Counted from the first letter of the stretch, positions 18,423 to 26,999 are shown. The stretch: 34,703 nt of DNA from Halanaerobiaceae bacterium (GCA_007134885.1 SLJX01000136.1:1-34703); one strand, 5' to 3'. Made by a program: numbers and translations. The notes: generated by a model not told the origin, from the letters alone.

Positions 18423-18811
18423 CAACCGGGATTACTTTCTGGAAGCTTAAAGTCAGAAAAAATGAAGCAGCCAGCAAAAAAAGTTTGCCCCAAAAATGGA
18501 TAGTTTTTTTAGATTGCAAAACCGGCACCTTAATAACCTGAATATAATTGACAATTGCCGGACTCTAAGGTAAAATAAAAATGCCAATTATAAATACTTT
18601 TTGATTTCTGCCCAGGGACAAATATTCATTTTTACCCGAAAATCCTGCCTGGAATCCTGGACTGGATCCCCACCGGGGTCTGTTTTTCTGTAACAATTAT
18701 TTATCATTTTTAATATTGGTTTAATACCGTCCAAATTTAATGCCTGCTTAAAAGTTTCAGTACGAGACAAAAGAGTATAGTTTTTCTGCCTAAGGGAGGT
18801 TAATTTAAAGG
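18423..18811 (+). other. Spacer with promoter and possible leader
   Basis: This 389-base gap holds a strong promoter at 18548-18576 and, 90 bases later, GATCCCCACCGGGGTC followed by TGTTTTTCTG (18665-18690), which may be a weak terminator or attenuator. A short antisense frame at 18588-18770 is not convincing. The region therefore seems to be a roughly 230-base leader for the downstream gene, or a small separate RNA. Confidence 0.4.
18548..18576 (+). promoter_or_regulatory. Sigma-A promoter upstream of the SurA-like gene
   Basis: A perfect TTGACA (18548-18553), a 17-base spacer and TAAAAT (18571-18576) form a strong promoter. Transcription would start near 18583, giving a leader of about 230 bases before the SurA-like gene. 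Confidence 0.8.
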
Positions 18812-20080
18812 ATGTTTAATGAACTCAGGAATTATAGTAGAATAATAGTTTATATTGTGGTTGTAGCCTTTGTAATTAGTGGTGGTTTTATGGGTTACGG
18901 TGCTCTTTTTGGAGGCGATACCGGTGGTCAGCCGGAGGGCCCGACCGATATTCAGGATGCCATAGTGGTTGTTAACGGGGAGGAGATCCCCCGCCAGCAG
19001 TATCTCAATATTCTGGATAACTATCGCCAGCAGACCGCCAATTTCACCCGTTCTCAGATGCTGCCTTTTCGGCTCAGCATTCTGGAATCTCTAATAGAAG
19101 AGAACCTTATAATTCAGGAAGCCCGGGAGCGGGGAATCAGCCCGGAAGTTAGCGAAGTTGAAATTGAAGAATTCCTTCAGCAGATACTGGATCAGAATCA
19201 GATGGAGATGGAAGAACTGGAACAGATCATGGAAATGCAGGGCATGACCATGGAAGATCTACGGCAGAGTCTGCGCTTTTCTTTAGAACAGCAGGCTATG
19301 GTTGAAGAAGCCAGGGAAGATATTCAGGGAGATGTCAGTGTTTCGGAAGAGGAGATAGAGGAAAGATTTTCCGAACAGTATGAAGATGAAGATCTGGATG
19401 AAGAGGAGGCCGAGGAAGCCCACCAGGAGATTGAAACCCGCCTGAGAGAAGAAAAGAAACAGCAGGCCTTTGACGACTGGCTGGCTGAGAAGAAAGCCTC
19501 TGCCGAGATAGAAATTAAGGACCCCGGTCTGCAGGGGCTGAAATATATGGAAGAAGATCGTTATGAGGAAGCCCGACAACAGTTCCACAGCGCTCTGGAA
19601 TACAGCAGAGACCCTGCTCTCTATATTTTCCTGGCCGAAACCTATCAGAATGAAGAAAGACATGCTGAAGCTGAAGAGGTCCTGATTGAAGCCCTGGATG
19701 AGGATCCTGAAAACTGGGAGCTTGCCTATCAACTGGGAGAACATTACCGCCAGATTGAAGAAGAAGAACTGGCTCTGGAGAAGTACGACCAGGCTTCAGA
19801 ATTTGCCGGCCGGAATCTAATGGCACGCTATCAGCTTAATATGGCTTACAGCCAGCTGGAAGCGGAGGACCGGGCTGCTGAAGAGATGGAGAAGTTTGTC
19901 GACATTCAGCAGCAGTACCAGGAAGTTGGTGCCGAAGGAATGGCTCCGCTGCCGGAGGGCGAAGAGCTGGATGAAGAGGATCTCGAGGAGCTGGAAGAAC
20001 TAGATCCCGAGGAAGAACTGGAAGAGGATCTGGATGAGGATCTGGAGGAAGATCCCCTGGAAACTGAACCTCTGGAATAA
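18812..20080 (+). CDS. Membrane-anchored SurA_N/TPR protein without PPIase domain
   Basis: The 422-residue protein has an N-terminal membrane helix (about 11-33), then a SurA/PrsA-type N-terminal chaperone region (about 50-175, IVVVNGEEIPRQQYLNIL, LIEENLIIQEARERGI). The C-terminal SurA helix appears directly after it (about 205-235, LREEKKQQAFDDWLAEKKASAEIEI). The parvulin PPIase domain expected between these is missing. Three TPR-like helical repeats follow (about 237-365), then an extremely acidic tail (about 382-422). It is probably an extracytoplasmic chaperone or scaffold. AAGGGAGGT precedes the ATG by 11 bases. Domain assignment comes from sequence pattern; function is inferred. Confidence 0.8.
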   Translation: MFNELRNYSRIIVYIVVVAFVISGGFMGYGALFGGDTGGQPEGPTDIQDAIVVVNGEEIPRQQYLNILDNYRQQTANFTRSQMLPFRLSILESLIEENLIIQEARERGISPEVSEVEIEEFLQQILDQNQMEMEELEQIMEMQGMTMEDLRQSLRFSLEQQAMVEEAREDIQGDVSVSEEEIEERFSEQYEDEDLDEEEAEEAHQEIETRLREEKKQQAFDDWLAEKKASAEIEIKDPGLQGLKYMEEDRYEEARQQFHSALEYSRDPALYIFLAETYQNEERHAEAEEVLIEALDEDPENWELAYQLGEHYRQIEEEELALEKYDQASEFAGRNLMARYQLNMAYSQLEAEDRAAEEMEKFVDIQQQYQEVGAEGMAPLPEGEELDEEDLEELEELDPEEELEEDLDEDLEEDPLETEPLE

Positions 20081-20132
20081 AGCAGCTTTTAGGGCAATTC
20101 CTTCTGAAAATCAATAAATTAAACAAAGCAGG

Positions 20133-20175
20133 CTTAAAGCTCGCTTAAAAGCACTCTTAAAGCACCTTTAATGAC
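20133..20175 (+). repeat. Short tandem CTTAAAGC repeats
   Basis: Three tandem copies of CTTAAAGC-like units begin at 20133, 20144 and 20156 (period 11-12), with a degenerate fourth at 20166. They lie in the 160-base spacer before hisS. No function is evident. Confidence 0.5.
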
Positions 20176-20240
20176 AGTTAGACAGTCAGCTTTAATTTTA
20201 ACAGCAGATATCAGAAAGAACCGGAATAGGTGATAAAATT

Positions 20241-21503
20241 ATGACAATCAAAGCTCCGCGGGGGACAAATGACATTTTGCCCCCCGCTTCTTTTAAATGG
20301 AATTACATTGAAAAACATGCTCACGAGATCTGCCGGCGTTACAATTATCAGGAGATCAGGACCCCGATATTTGAACATACTGAACTTTTTGCCCGGGGAA
20401 TTGGCGAGGCCACCGACATAGTTCAGAAGGAGATGTACACCTTCACCGATAAGAGCGATAGAAGCATCACCCTGAGGCCGGAGGGCACCGCTCCGGTAGC
20501 CCGGGCTTTCTTAGAACATAAGCTTTACGGTAAGGCCTTACCTAAAAAATTTTTTTATTTTGGCCCTATGTTCCGCTACGAGAGACCTCAGGCCGGACGT
20601 TATCGTCAGTTCCACCAGTTCGGAGTTGAAGTAATAGGCAGCGATGCCCCCGATGTTGACGTCGAGATAATCACGCTGGGGATAGATTTTATTGAAGAAT
20701 TTGGTTTCGAGGATTATTATGTGGAAATCAACAGTATCGGCTGTCCCGAGTGCCGACCTTCCTATCTTGAGGAGCTCAAGACCTATTTAGCCGGGAAAGA
20801 GGAACTCTGTGAAAACTGCCAGGAGAGACTGAAAACCAACCCTCTCCGGGTGTTGGACTGCAAGAGTCCGGTCTGTCAGGAGATCGTTAGCGAGGCCCCG
20901 GTGATAACCGATTATCTCTGTCCCGACTGCCAGGAAAACTTCAGTCAGGTCAAACAGGGTCTGGAAAAACTCAAGCTGGACTTCAAAGAGGTGCCTACCC
21001 TGGTTCGGGGACTGGATTATTACACCAACACCGTGTTCGAAGTCAAGTCCGATGAACTGGGGGCCCAGGATGCCATCTTTTCTGGAGGCAGATACAACGG
21101 CCTCCTGGAAGAGATCGGGGACCGCGACATCCCTGCCACCGGCTTTGCTCTGGGACTGGAAAGGTTGGAGATTCTGCTGGAAGAGGCCGCCCGGGAATTT
21201 GGCGATGATCTCCAGGTCTACATCACCACCATCGGCGAGGAAGCCGAAGCAGAATCTCTGGATATCCTCCACCGGTTGAGGCAAGCTGGTTACTCGGCCG
21301 ATCGGGACTACGGCGGCCGCAGTGTCGGCAGCCAGATGAAGGATGCCGACCGCAAAAACAGCCGTTACTGCCTGATCATCGGCAGCGAAGAGCTTAAAGC
21401 CGGCGAGGTTAACCTCCGCGACATGAAAAGCGGTGAGGAAGAGTCCGTTCCCCTGGATGGGATCCTGGAGCAAATGAGTAAAGTGTTTGAGCCTGAGCCT
21501 TAA
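20241..21503 (+). CDS. hisS: Histidyl-tRNA synthetase
   Basis: HisRS, a class II synthetase, charges tRNA-His. The 420-residue protein starts MTIKAPRGTNDILPP. It has motif 2 (MFRYERPQAGRYRQFHQFGVE), the histidine-specific loop VRGLDYYTNTVFE, the GGRYNGLLEEIG segment and motif 3 (GFALGLERLEILL). A Cys-rich insertion with pairs CPEC, CENC and CPDC (about 175-235) is typical of Firmicute HisRS and may bind zinc. The C-terminal anticodon domain is complete. AGGTGAT precedes the ATG. No T-box was seen upstream. Confidence 0.98.
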   Translation: MTIKAPRGTNDILPPASFKWNYIEKHAHEICRRYNYQEIRTPIFEHTELFARGIGEATDIVQKEMYTFTDKSDRSITLRPEGTAPVARAFLEHKLYGKALPKKFFYFGPMFRYERPQAGRYRQFHQFGVEVIGSDAPDVDVEIITLGIDFIEEFGFEDYYVEINSIGCPECRPSYLEELKTYLAGKEELCENCQERLKTNPLRVLDCKSPVCQEIVSEAPVITDYLCPDCQENFSQVKQGLEKLKLDFKEVPTLVRGLDYYTNTVFEVKSDELGAQDAIFSGGRYNGLLEEIGDRDIPATGFALGLERLEILLEEAAREFGDDLQVYITTIGEEAEAESLDILHRLRQAGYSADRDYGGRSVGSQMKDADRKNSRYCLIIGSEELKAGEVNLRDMKSGEEESVPLDGILEQMSKVFEPEP

Positions 21504-21879
21504 TGGTCGGTACCGGGTTCCTTGACAATTTTCGACAGATGTCCTGTCAAATTTTAACACAGTTCACCTTGCTGGATCTGATGATTTTTCTTTCTTTTTA
21601 TTTTATCTCTTTATCCTAATAACTATAATATTTTCATCTACTTACATTTACAAAATTGCTTTTATCTTTAAATTCAGTCCTTTCATATTTGGTTTATTGG
21701 GGTGTTTTCACACAAAGCCGGGGTGCAAAAACCGGCTATCTTTATAAGCTATTCAAAACTATAAGAAACTATTTTACTTTTATTTTTTTACTTTTTTTAT
21801 GCCATTTCTTTCAGGATCTCTCTTTTGTATCCGGATCATTTGCTTCAGACAAAGCATGAAGCAGATATCAAGATATCAA

Positions 21880-21974
21880 GCCAGTAATAGTGAAAGTATT
21901 ATCCTATTACATAGTGAAAGTATTATTCTCTTATTCTGTACCGCCAGTAATAGTGAAAGCATCATTCTGTACCG
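21880..21974 (+). repeat. Imperfect direct repeats with TAGTGAAAG core
   Basis: TAGTGAAAG occurs three times, at 21888, 21912 and 21951. The longer unit GCCAGTAATAGTGAAAG is exact at 21880 and 21943, and TTCTGTACCG appears twice (from about 21934 and at 21965-21974). Spacing is irregular (24 and 39 bases), so this is not a CRISPR array. Confidence 0.6.
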
Positions 21975-22014
21975 GGGAATTGTTTATTTTAAAAGTTATA
22001 CCATCCCGGTACAG
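21967..22014 (+). repeat. 10-bp inverted repeat CTGTACCGGG
   Basis: CTGTACCGGG (21967-21976) and CCCGGTACAG (22005-22014) are perfect inverted copies with a 28-base AT-rich loop, followed by TTATTATTTTAGG. This could be a long-loop terminator or the end of a small insertion. Confidence 0.55.
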
Positions 22015-22235
22015 TTATTATTTTAGGTTTTTTTATCAAAATCAAATCTTCAGGATTAACTAAAATTGGGAGGACAATGATGTGGTAGTTAAAAACTTCA
22101 AAGCAGTTTTTTAAAGCTTCTCTGGAGAAAATAGTTGCCTATGTTAAAAAGTTATCCTTCTTTTAAAAATACTTCTTTAAAAGTTTGAATAAGGCGCTGA
22201 TATTTACCATTTACATATTAAATTTTATCAAAATT

Positions 22236-22251
22236 AAATTACCGGTAAACC
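22236..22251 (+). repeat. Second copy of the AAATTACCGGYAAACC element
   Basis: It differs by a single base from 13955-13970 in the apt leader, and ATTTAGCAG follows both copies. It lies 122 bases before aspS. The internal hairpin of the apt copy is not preserved. Confidence 0.45.
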
Positions 22252-22373
22252 GCATAGTGTTTCGCAAAATTTAGCAGCAGCTGATCAATAATCACAAAAA
22301 CGGGGAAAGAAAAGAAGCAGTGCTTGAGAACTAAATTATTGAACCTGAAGAGCATGATAAGGAGAGTGCATTA

Positions 22374-24164
22374 ATGTATTTGTCAAATCAGAGAAAGTTA
22401 AATAGAACCAACATCTGCAGTCAACTTGACAGGGAAATGATAGGTGAAGAGGCAACAGTAGCAGGCTGGGTACAGCGCACCCGGGATCATGGCGGACTTC
22501 TTTTTGTCGATCTTCGGGACAGATCCGGCCTGGTACAGCTTGTCTTCTCTAAGAAAATTTCTGCCGAGGCCCTGAAAATGGCCGAACGACTGGGCCAGGA
22601 AGATGTCATAGCCGTCAAAGGATTAATCCGGAAGAGGCCTGAGGAAAATATTAACCGGGAGATTGCCACCGGAGAGATTGAAATAATGGGAGAGGAAATA
22701 GAGCTCATTTCCCCTTCTGAAACTCCGCCTTTTTTAATAGAGGATAAGGTAAATGCCGGGGAGGATCTGCGGCTGGAGTACCGCTATCTCGATCTCCGCC
22801 GTCCCGAGATGCTGGAAATCGTTAAAACCAAGCATCAGACAATGCAGGCCATTCGGGGGTTTCTCAGCCAGCGGGATTACTGGGAGGTAGAAACCCCAAT
22901 CTTGACCCGCAGCACTCCAGAGGGTGCCCGGGATTACCTGGTTCCCAGCCGTCTCCATCGGGGAAAATTCTATGCCCTGCCTCAGTCCCCTCAGCTCTTC
23001 AAGCAGGTCCTGATGGCATCGGGAGTCGAAAGATATTTCCAGATTGCCCGCTGTTTTAGGGATGAGGATCTCCGGGCTAACCGTCAGCCGGAATTCACCC
23101 AGATAGACATCGAGGTTTCTTTCATTGATCTGGAAAACTTTCAAAGAGAAATGGAAGAGCTGATGAGAGAGATCTTTAGCCTGAAGGGCATTTCCTTGCC
23201 CCGGGAAGTCCCCCGCCTGAGCTATCGGGAAGTCATGGATCGCTTTGGTTCCGACAGCCCCGACACCAGATTCGGTCTGGAAATTAATGACCTTTCCGGG
23301 ATTTTCGCTGATAGTGAATTCCGCGTCTTCAGCGGTACCATTGCTGATGGTGGTACTGTTAGAGGAATTAGAGTTCCGGGAGGAGCAGAATTCAGCAGGA
23401 GTCAGCTAGATAGGCTGGAAGAGAGGGTCAAAGAGTTTGGTGCCAAAGGCCTGGCCTGGCTGGTTTTTAGCAGCGAGGAAGTCAGCTCTCCAATTGCTAA
23501 GTTTCTTAGCGAAAAGGAATTTCAGCAGCTCAGAGAAAAACTGGAAATAACAGCAGGAGATCTACTTTTGATAGTGGCAGCCGATTATAAAACTGCGGTA
23601 GCCTCCCTGGGTCAGCTGCGCCTGGACCTGGGCTGCAAACTGGATTTAATTCCCGAGGATAGCTACGACCTCCTCTGGGTCGAAGACTTCCCCCTCTTTA
23701 CCTACAACGAGGAAGAGGAACGCTTTGAAGCTGAGCACCATCCCTTCACCGCTCCACTGCCCGAAGATATTGAACTGCTGGAGGAAAACCCGGCAGAGGC
23801 CAGGGCAGCCGCCTATGATCTGGTTTTAAACGGTGAAGAAATTGGTGGTGGAAGTATCAGAATCAACAACAGAGAGCTGCAGAGCAAAATATTTTCCCTG
23901 CTGAACATGTCAGAGGAGGAGGCCGAGGAGAAGTTCGGTTTTTTGCTCAAATCCTTCAGCTACGGGACTCCACCTCATGGCGGAATAGCCTTCGGCCTGG
24001 ATCGAATTATCATGCTTCTGACCGGAAGAAAGTCCGTCCGGGATGTCATCGCCTTTCCCAAAACTCAGCGGGCCACCTCGCCAATGACAAAAGCTCCCGG
24101 AACAGTAAGCCCGGAGCAGCTTAAGGAATTAAACCTGAAAACAATTTCTCCGGAAGAAGAATAG
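22374..24164 (+). CDS. aspS: Aspartyl-tRNA synthetase
   Basis: AspRS, a class IIb synthetase, charges tRNA-Asp. The 596-residue protein has the anticodon-binding OB-fold (AGWVQRTRDHGGLLFVDLRDRSG), motif 2 RYFQIARCFRDEDLRANRQPEFTQID, the bacterial GAD insertion (about 280-420), and motif 3 YGTPPHGGIAFGLDRIIMLLTG. Length is typical of bacterial AspRS. AGGAGAG precedes the ATG. hisS-aspS proximity is standard in Firmicutes, but here 870 bases separate them. I cannot tell from motifs alone whether the enzyme is discriminating or also charges tRNA-Asn. Confidence 0.98.
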   Translation: MYLSNQRKLNRTNICSQLDREMIGEEATVAGWVQRTRDHGGLLFVDLRDRSGLVQLVFSKKISAEALKMAERLGQEDVIAVKGLIRKRPEENINREIATGEIEIMGEEIELISPSETPPFLIEDKVNAGEDLRLEYRYLDLRRPEMLEIVKTKHQTMQAIRGFLSQRDYWEVETPILTRSTPEGARDYLVPSRLHRGKFYALPQSPQLFKQVLMASGVERYFQIARCFRDEDLRANRQPEFTQIDIEVSFIDLENFQREMEELMREIFSLKGISLPREVPRLSYREVMDRFGSDSPDTRFGLEINDLSGIFADSEFRVFSGTIADGGTVRGIRVPGGAEFSRSQLDRLEERVKEFGAKGLAWLVFSSEEVSSPIAKFLSEKEFQQLREKLEITAGDLLLIVAADYKTAVASLGQLRLDLGCKLDLIPEDSYDLLWVEDFPLFTYNEEEERFEAEHHPFTAPLPEDIELLEENPAEARAAAYDLVLNGEEIGGGSIRINNRELQSKIFSLLNMSEEEAEEKFGFLLKSFSYGTPPHGGIAFGLDRIIMLLTGRKSVRDVIAFPKTQRATSPMTKAPGTVSPEQLKELNLKTISPEEE

Positions 24165-24174
24165 CCAGCAGACC

Positions 24175-24202
24175 CAGTTCTGAATTTAGCGAATCAGAAC
24201 TG
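24175..24202 (+). repeat. 9-bp inverted repeat after aspS
   Basis: CAGTTCTGA (24175-24183) and TCAGAACTG (24194-24202) form a perfect 9-bp stem with a 10-base loop just after the aspS stop. No T-run follows, so it is not a standard terminator. It may protect the 3' end or act in the leader of the next gene. Confidence 0.5.
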
Positions 24203-24380
24203 CCGGATGTCTGGCAAAGAGCTTATCTTATTCTACCAATTCTACCAAAGGTGCTCCAGGGCTCCCTGCAAATTCCGAAATACTGACAGACTTCATCCAG
24301 GCATTCGGCAACAGTTTACCACTTTACAAACGCCAGCCAGTTACCTGCCACCAGTGAAAGCCCAGGAGGGTTATCAAATA

Positions 24381-25781
24381 ATGCTAGATCAAGAAAAAGA
24401 GAAGAAAATCAAAAACCTACTTGAGCAGCAGCGGGATTTCTTTCAGCAGGGTGGGACCAGAGAATTTTCCCGGAGAAAGGATTTTCTCCTTCGCTTAAAG
24501 AAGGGGCTTGAGGAGAAGGAAGAAAATATAATTTCAGCCCTCAATCAAGATCTCGGCAAGCACCCTGTGGAAAGCTATGCCGCTGAACTGGGAATAATCA
24601 AACATGAAATTGATTATGTTTTAAAACACCTCAAGAAATGGATGAAGCCCAGGAAGAGGAGATTGTCCCTATTACACTTCTGGTCCCGGGGAGCGGTTCA
24701 CCCTGAGCCCTATGGCAATGTACTCATTATTTCCCCCTGGAATTACCCCCTGCAGCTGGCTCTCCTGCCCTTGGTCGATGCTCTGGCAGCAGGGAACTGT
24801 GCTCTTCTAAAGCCCTCCGAGCATTCTCCTGCGGCCTCCCGGGTGATTGCAGAAATTTTTTCCGATCATCTTCCCCCTGAACTTGTAGCGACTGTCCAGG
24901 GGGCAAAAGAAACCGGACAGTTTCTCCTGGAGCAGCAGTATGACTTTATTTTCTTCACCGGCAGCCTCCAGGTAGGTAAGATTGTAATGAAGCAGGCTGC
25001 CGAAAATCTGACCCCGGTAAGTCTCGAGCTGGGTGGCAAATGCCCCTGTCTGGTAGATGAAACAGCCAACCTGGAGCTGGCTGCCCGGCGGATAATCTGG
25101 GGAAAACTTATAAATGCCGGCCAGACCTGCCTAGCGCCGGATTATGTCCTGATTCACCGCCAGCAGAAAGAAGCCTTCCTGGAAAAGGCCCGGCAGGCAG
25201 CCAGGAACTTTTATGGCAGCAATCCAGCAGAGAGCCCGGATTATGGCCGGATGGTTAATGAAAAACATTTCCAGCGGATTAAAAATTATCTGGAAAACAC
25301 CGAGGGCCGGATAGTCCTGGGCGGCGAGACTGACCTGGAAAACCTTTACATAGCCCCAACCATCATCGATGAGGTAACCCCTTCCGATGCCCTCATGCAG
25401 GAGGAAATTTTCGGCCCCCTGCTGCCTGTTCTGGAATATGAGGATATTTCCCGGGCCAAGGAAATAATTGACAGCTTCACCACACCTTTGTCCTTCTATC
25501 TTTTCACCCGCGACAGCCCGCTTAAAAAGCAGCTGATTCAGGAGATCCCCTTCGGGAGCGGCTGTATAAATGATACCCTGATTCAGGCCTCAACTCCCCG
25601 CTTTCCATTTGGTGGCAAGGCAGAGAGCGGAATGGGTACCTATCATGGCAGGGCCGGATTTAACCTTTTCAGCCATCAAAAGACTGTAATTGAAAAAACC
25701 GATCTCTTTGATATTAAACTCCGTTATCCCCCCTATCAGGGTAAATTAAAGATTATAAAGCGACTATTTCGCTGGTTTTAA
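24381..25781 (+). CDS. Aldehyde dehydrogenase, class 3 type
   Basis: This NAD(P)-dependent aldehyde dehydrogenase has 466 residues. Visible features are the PWNYPLQLALLPL segment, the cofactor loop FFTGSLQVGKIVM, the catalytic glutamate E216 in LELGGK, the nucleophile C250 in NAGQTCLAPDY and the FGPLLPV motif. C250 fits the class 3 pattern. The frame is open from 24207, but AGGAGGG at 24364-24370 supports the ATG at 24381, which also fits the family start. The C-terminus is basic and hydrophobic (KIIKRLFRWF), perhaps for membrane contact. The substrate, probably a medium-chain or fatty aldehyde, is inferred. Confidence 0.94.
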   Translation: MLDQEKEKKIKNLLEQQRDFFQQGGTREFSRRKDFLLRLKKGLEEKEENIISALNQDLGKHPVESYAAELGIIKHEIDYVLKHLKKWMKPRKRRLSLLHFWSRGAVHPEPYGNVLIISPWNYPLQLALLPLVDALAAGNCALLKPSEHSPAASRVIAEIFSDHLPPELVATVQGAKETGQFLLEQQYDFIFFTGSLQVGKIVMKQAAENLTPVSLELGGKCPCLVDETANLELAARRIIWGKLINAGQTCLAPDYVLIHRQQKEAFLEKARQAARNFYGSNPAESPDYGRMVNEKHFQRIKNYLENTEGRIVLGGETDLENLYIAPTIIDEVTPSDALMQEEIFGPLLPVLEYEDISRAKEIIDSFTTPLSFYLFTRDSPLKKQLIQEIPFGSGCINDTLIQASTPRFPFGGKAESGMGTYHGRAGFNLFSHQKTVIEKTDLFDIKLRYPPYQGKLKIIKRLFRWF

Positions 25782-25983
25782 TTATAAAAAATTTTAGTCA
25801 AAATAGATGTTAATAATTAAATGTATGGCATTTAAGTTAATGAACTGTCAACAGATAAATGTATTATATAAAGGCATAGAGCCAGAACAAGAATAGCTAA
25901 TTAATACCATAAAATATTTGCGAAGCTTTTTTTCTTTTATTAACTATCACTTTTGCTAACAACTGCTACTTTTGTTAACAGTT

Positions 25984-26023
25984 GTAGGTTAAGTTTGAAA
26001 CCTATGTAGGTTAAGGCTGAAAC
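25984..26023 (+). repeat. Tandem 18-base direct repeat
   Basis: GTAGGTTAAGTTTGAAAC (25984-26001) recurs as GTAGGTTAAGGCTGAAAC (26006-26023), 16 of 18 bases identical, with a 22-base period. A partial third copy may follow near 26044. Confidence 0.55.
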
Positions 26024-26080
26024 AGTCATAAAAGGTAAGCAGGCGAAGGTTGAAATTATCAAAAAAAGGAGTTTAACAAT

Positions 26081-26149
26081 ATGCTCTTGAACTTAAATAT
26101 ATCTTTTCCCAAGATAATCCTGATTTCTTTTGAGTCCCTGTTTAACTAA
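26081..26149 (+). CDS. Possible 22-residue peptide ORF
   Basis: The ATG is preceded by AAAAGGAG, an excellent Shine-Dalgarno sequence 9 bases upstream, and encodes a short hydrophobic peptide (MLLNLNISFPKIILISFESL...). It stops 20 bases before the 6S promoter. Nothing else supports coding, so it may be a leader peptide, a toxin-like peptide or chance. Confidence 0.25.
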   Translation: MLLNLNISFPKIILISFESLFN

Positions 26150-26168
26150 ATATTAATACTCTATCATC

Positions 26169-26197
26169 TTGATTATTTCATGCATCTGTGATATTAT
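26169..26197 (+). promoter_or_regulatory. Sigma-A promoter of the 6S RNA
   Basis: TTGATT (26169-26174), a 17-base spacer and TATTAT (26192-26197) predict a start near 26204, right before the 6S closing stem. Confidence 0.75.
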
Positions 26198-26203
26198 TTT
26201 ATT

Positions 26204-26388
26204 AATAGAAAAGTTCTGCCGTGTACGTGAATGGTAAAAAAATTTTGACCAACACCAATACATTGGGAGCCTGGTCTCTATCTGCGGCGCAGAAGCCCCC
26301 TGGGGGACCTGCAAACCAGGTAGGAGGGCACCCACTTTGCAGACAGGGATCAAAATTCTCAAACCACACGGCACGGTGGAGCTTTTCT
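26204..26388 (+). ncRNA. ssrS: 6S RNA
   Basis: This RNA of about 185 bases has a long closing stem: AAGTTC (26211-26216) pairs with GAGCTT (26379-26384, one G-U), and TGCCGTGT (26217-26224) with ACACGGCA (26366-26373), leaving a 5-base bulge. The inner part contains CCTGGT/ACCAGG and the GGAGGGCACCCAC segment I associate with 6S RNAs. It has a promoter at 26169-26197 and T-rich sequence after the stem. B. subtilis also has a 6S gene in its aspS-yrvM-rarA neighbourhood, so the position supports the call. 6S RNA imitates an open promoter and sequesters sigma-A RNA polymerase. Exact ends are inferred. Confidence 0.8.
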
Positions 26389-26999
26389 CTGTCAATATAT
26401 TTCCTGCAAATTCCTCACGAATAAATCTCCAGCTATATTCTTCTTCTGTTTATCATTTCCTGGCCGATTACAAGTTCTTACGTATCTTCTTCCTGTTAAA
26501 TCCACTCCTGTTAATTTTCTCTAGATCCTTAAATTTTTTTAACCATTACTTATTTGATAATTATTATTGCTGTTTCTGTCAAATTTAGCAAACTTTTAAT
26601 TTTAATTGTAATTTTCTCCCGAATCCTTTGCAATCTTATTGTCTTTTTGATATTATATGATGTAAGTAAATTAATCTAGACAATTTCAATAGCAATTTAT
26701 GGGTATAAGTTTTCGGTATAAGTTTCTGGCAGGATCTAATTGCCTTTTTCGCTAGGATCTGACTGTCTCTATAAAATTAGTTTGGCAGGTTTTTTTGGCC
26801 GCTTTTGTTAAATTTTGTACTTGCTGCAGTATCAAACTAAAACACACTTTAAGGTAATTAATGTCTGAGGTTAACCAGTGCCCCGGGTTATACAGAACAA
26901 CCAGCTTAACCTGGCAAAACCATCAGATATTTATCTCAATGATTCTCACATTCCGCTAAATGCTGGTGATTTAGTCATAAATATTGTCTCTCATTCCAA

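Larger units (their letters stand above)
21504..22373 (+). other. 870-base AT-rich spacer between hisS and aspS
   Basis: No supported gene. It contains a GCTTCA/TGAAGC hairpin (21842-21861), a direct-repeat cluster (21880-21974), a long inverted repeat (21967-22014) and an element shared with the apt leader (22236-22251). The open frames here lack ribosome-binding sites and look fortuitous. Confidence 0.5.

Noticed and set aside
18588-18770. 60-residue minus-strand frame
   Set aside because: It lies across the leader of a plus-strand gene, without start signals or recognisable sequence.
20787-21560. 257-residue minus-strand frame opposite hisS
   Set aside because: It is a mirror of the hisS reading frame with no motifs or supporting signals.
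21880-21974. CRISPR-like repeats
   Set aside because: Only three imperfect units with unequal spacing and no cas genes.
21799-22026. 75-residue frame containing SESIIL peptide repeats
   Set aside because: The peptide repeats come from the DNA repeats. There is no ribosome-binding site, and the flanks are very AT-rich non-coding sequence.
22077-22114. Very short ATG or GTG frames after GGGAGG upstream of aspS
   Set aside because: They encode only 3 and 10 residues and are probably chance.
20081-22373. T-box riboswitches before hisS and aspS
   Set aside because: Synthetase genes in Firmicutes often have them, but no GGGTGGNACCGCG-type T-box sequence is present.
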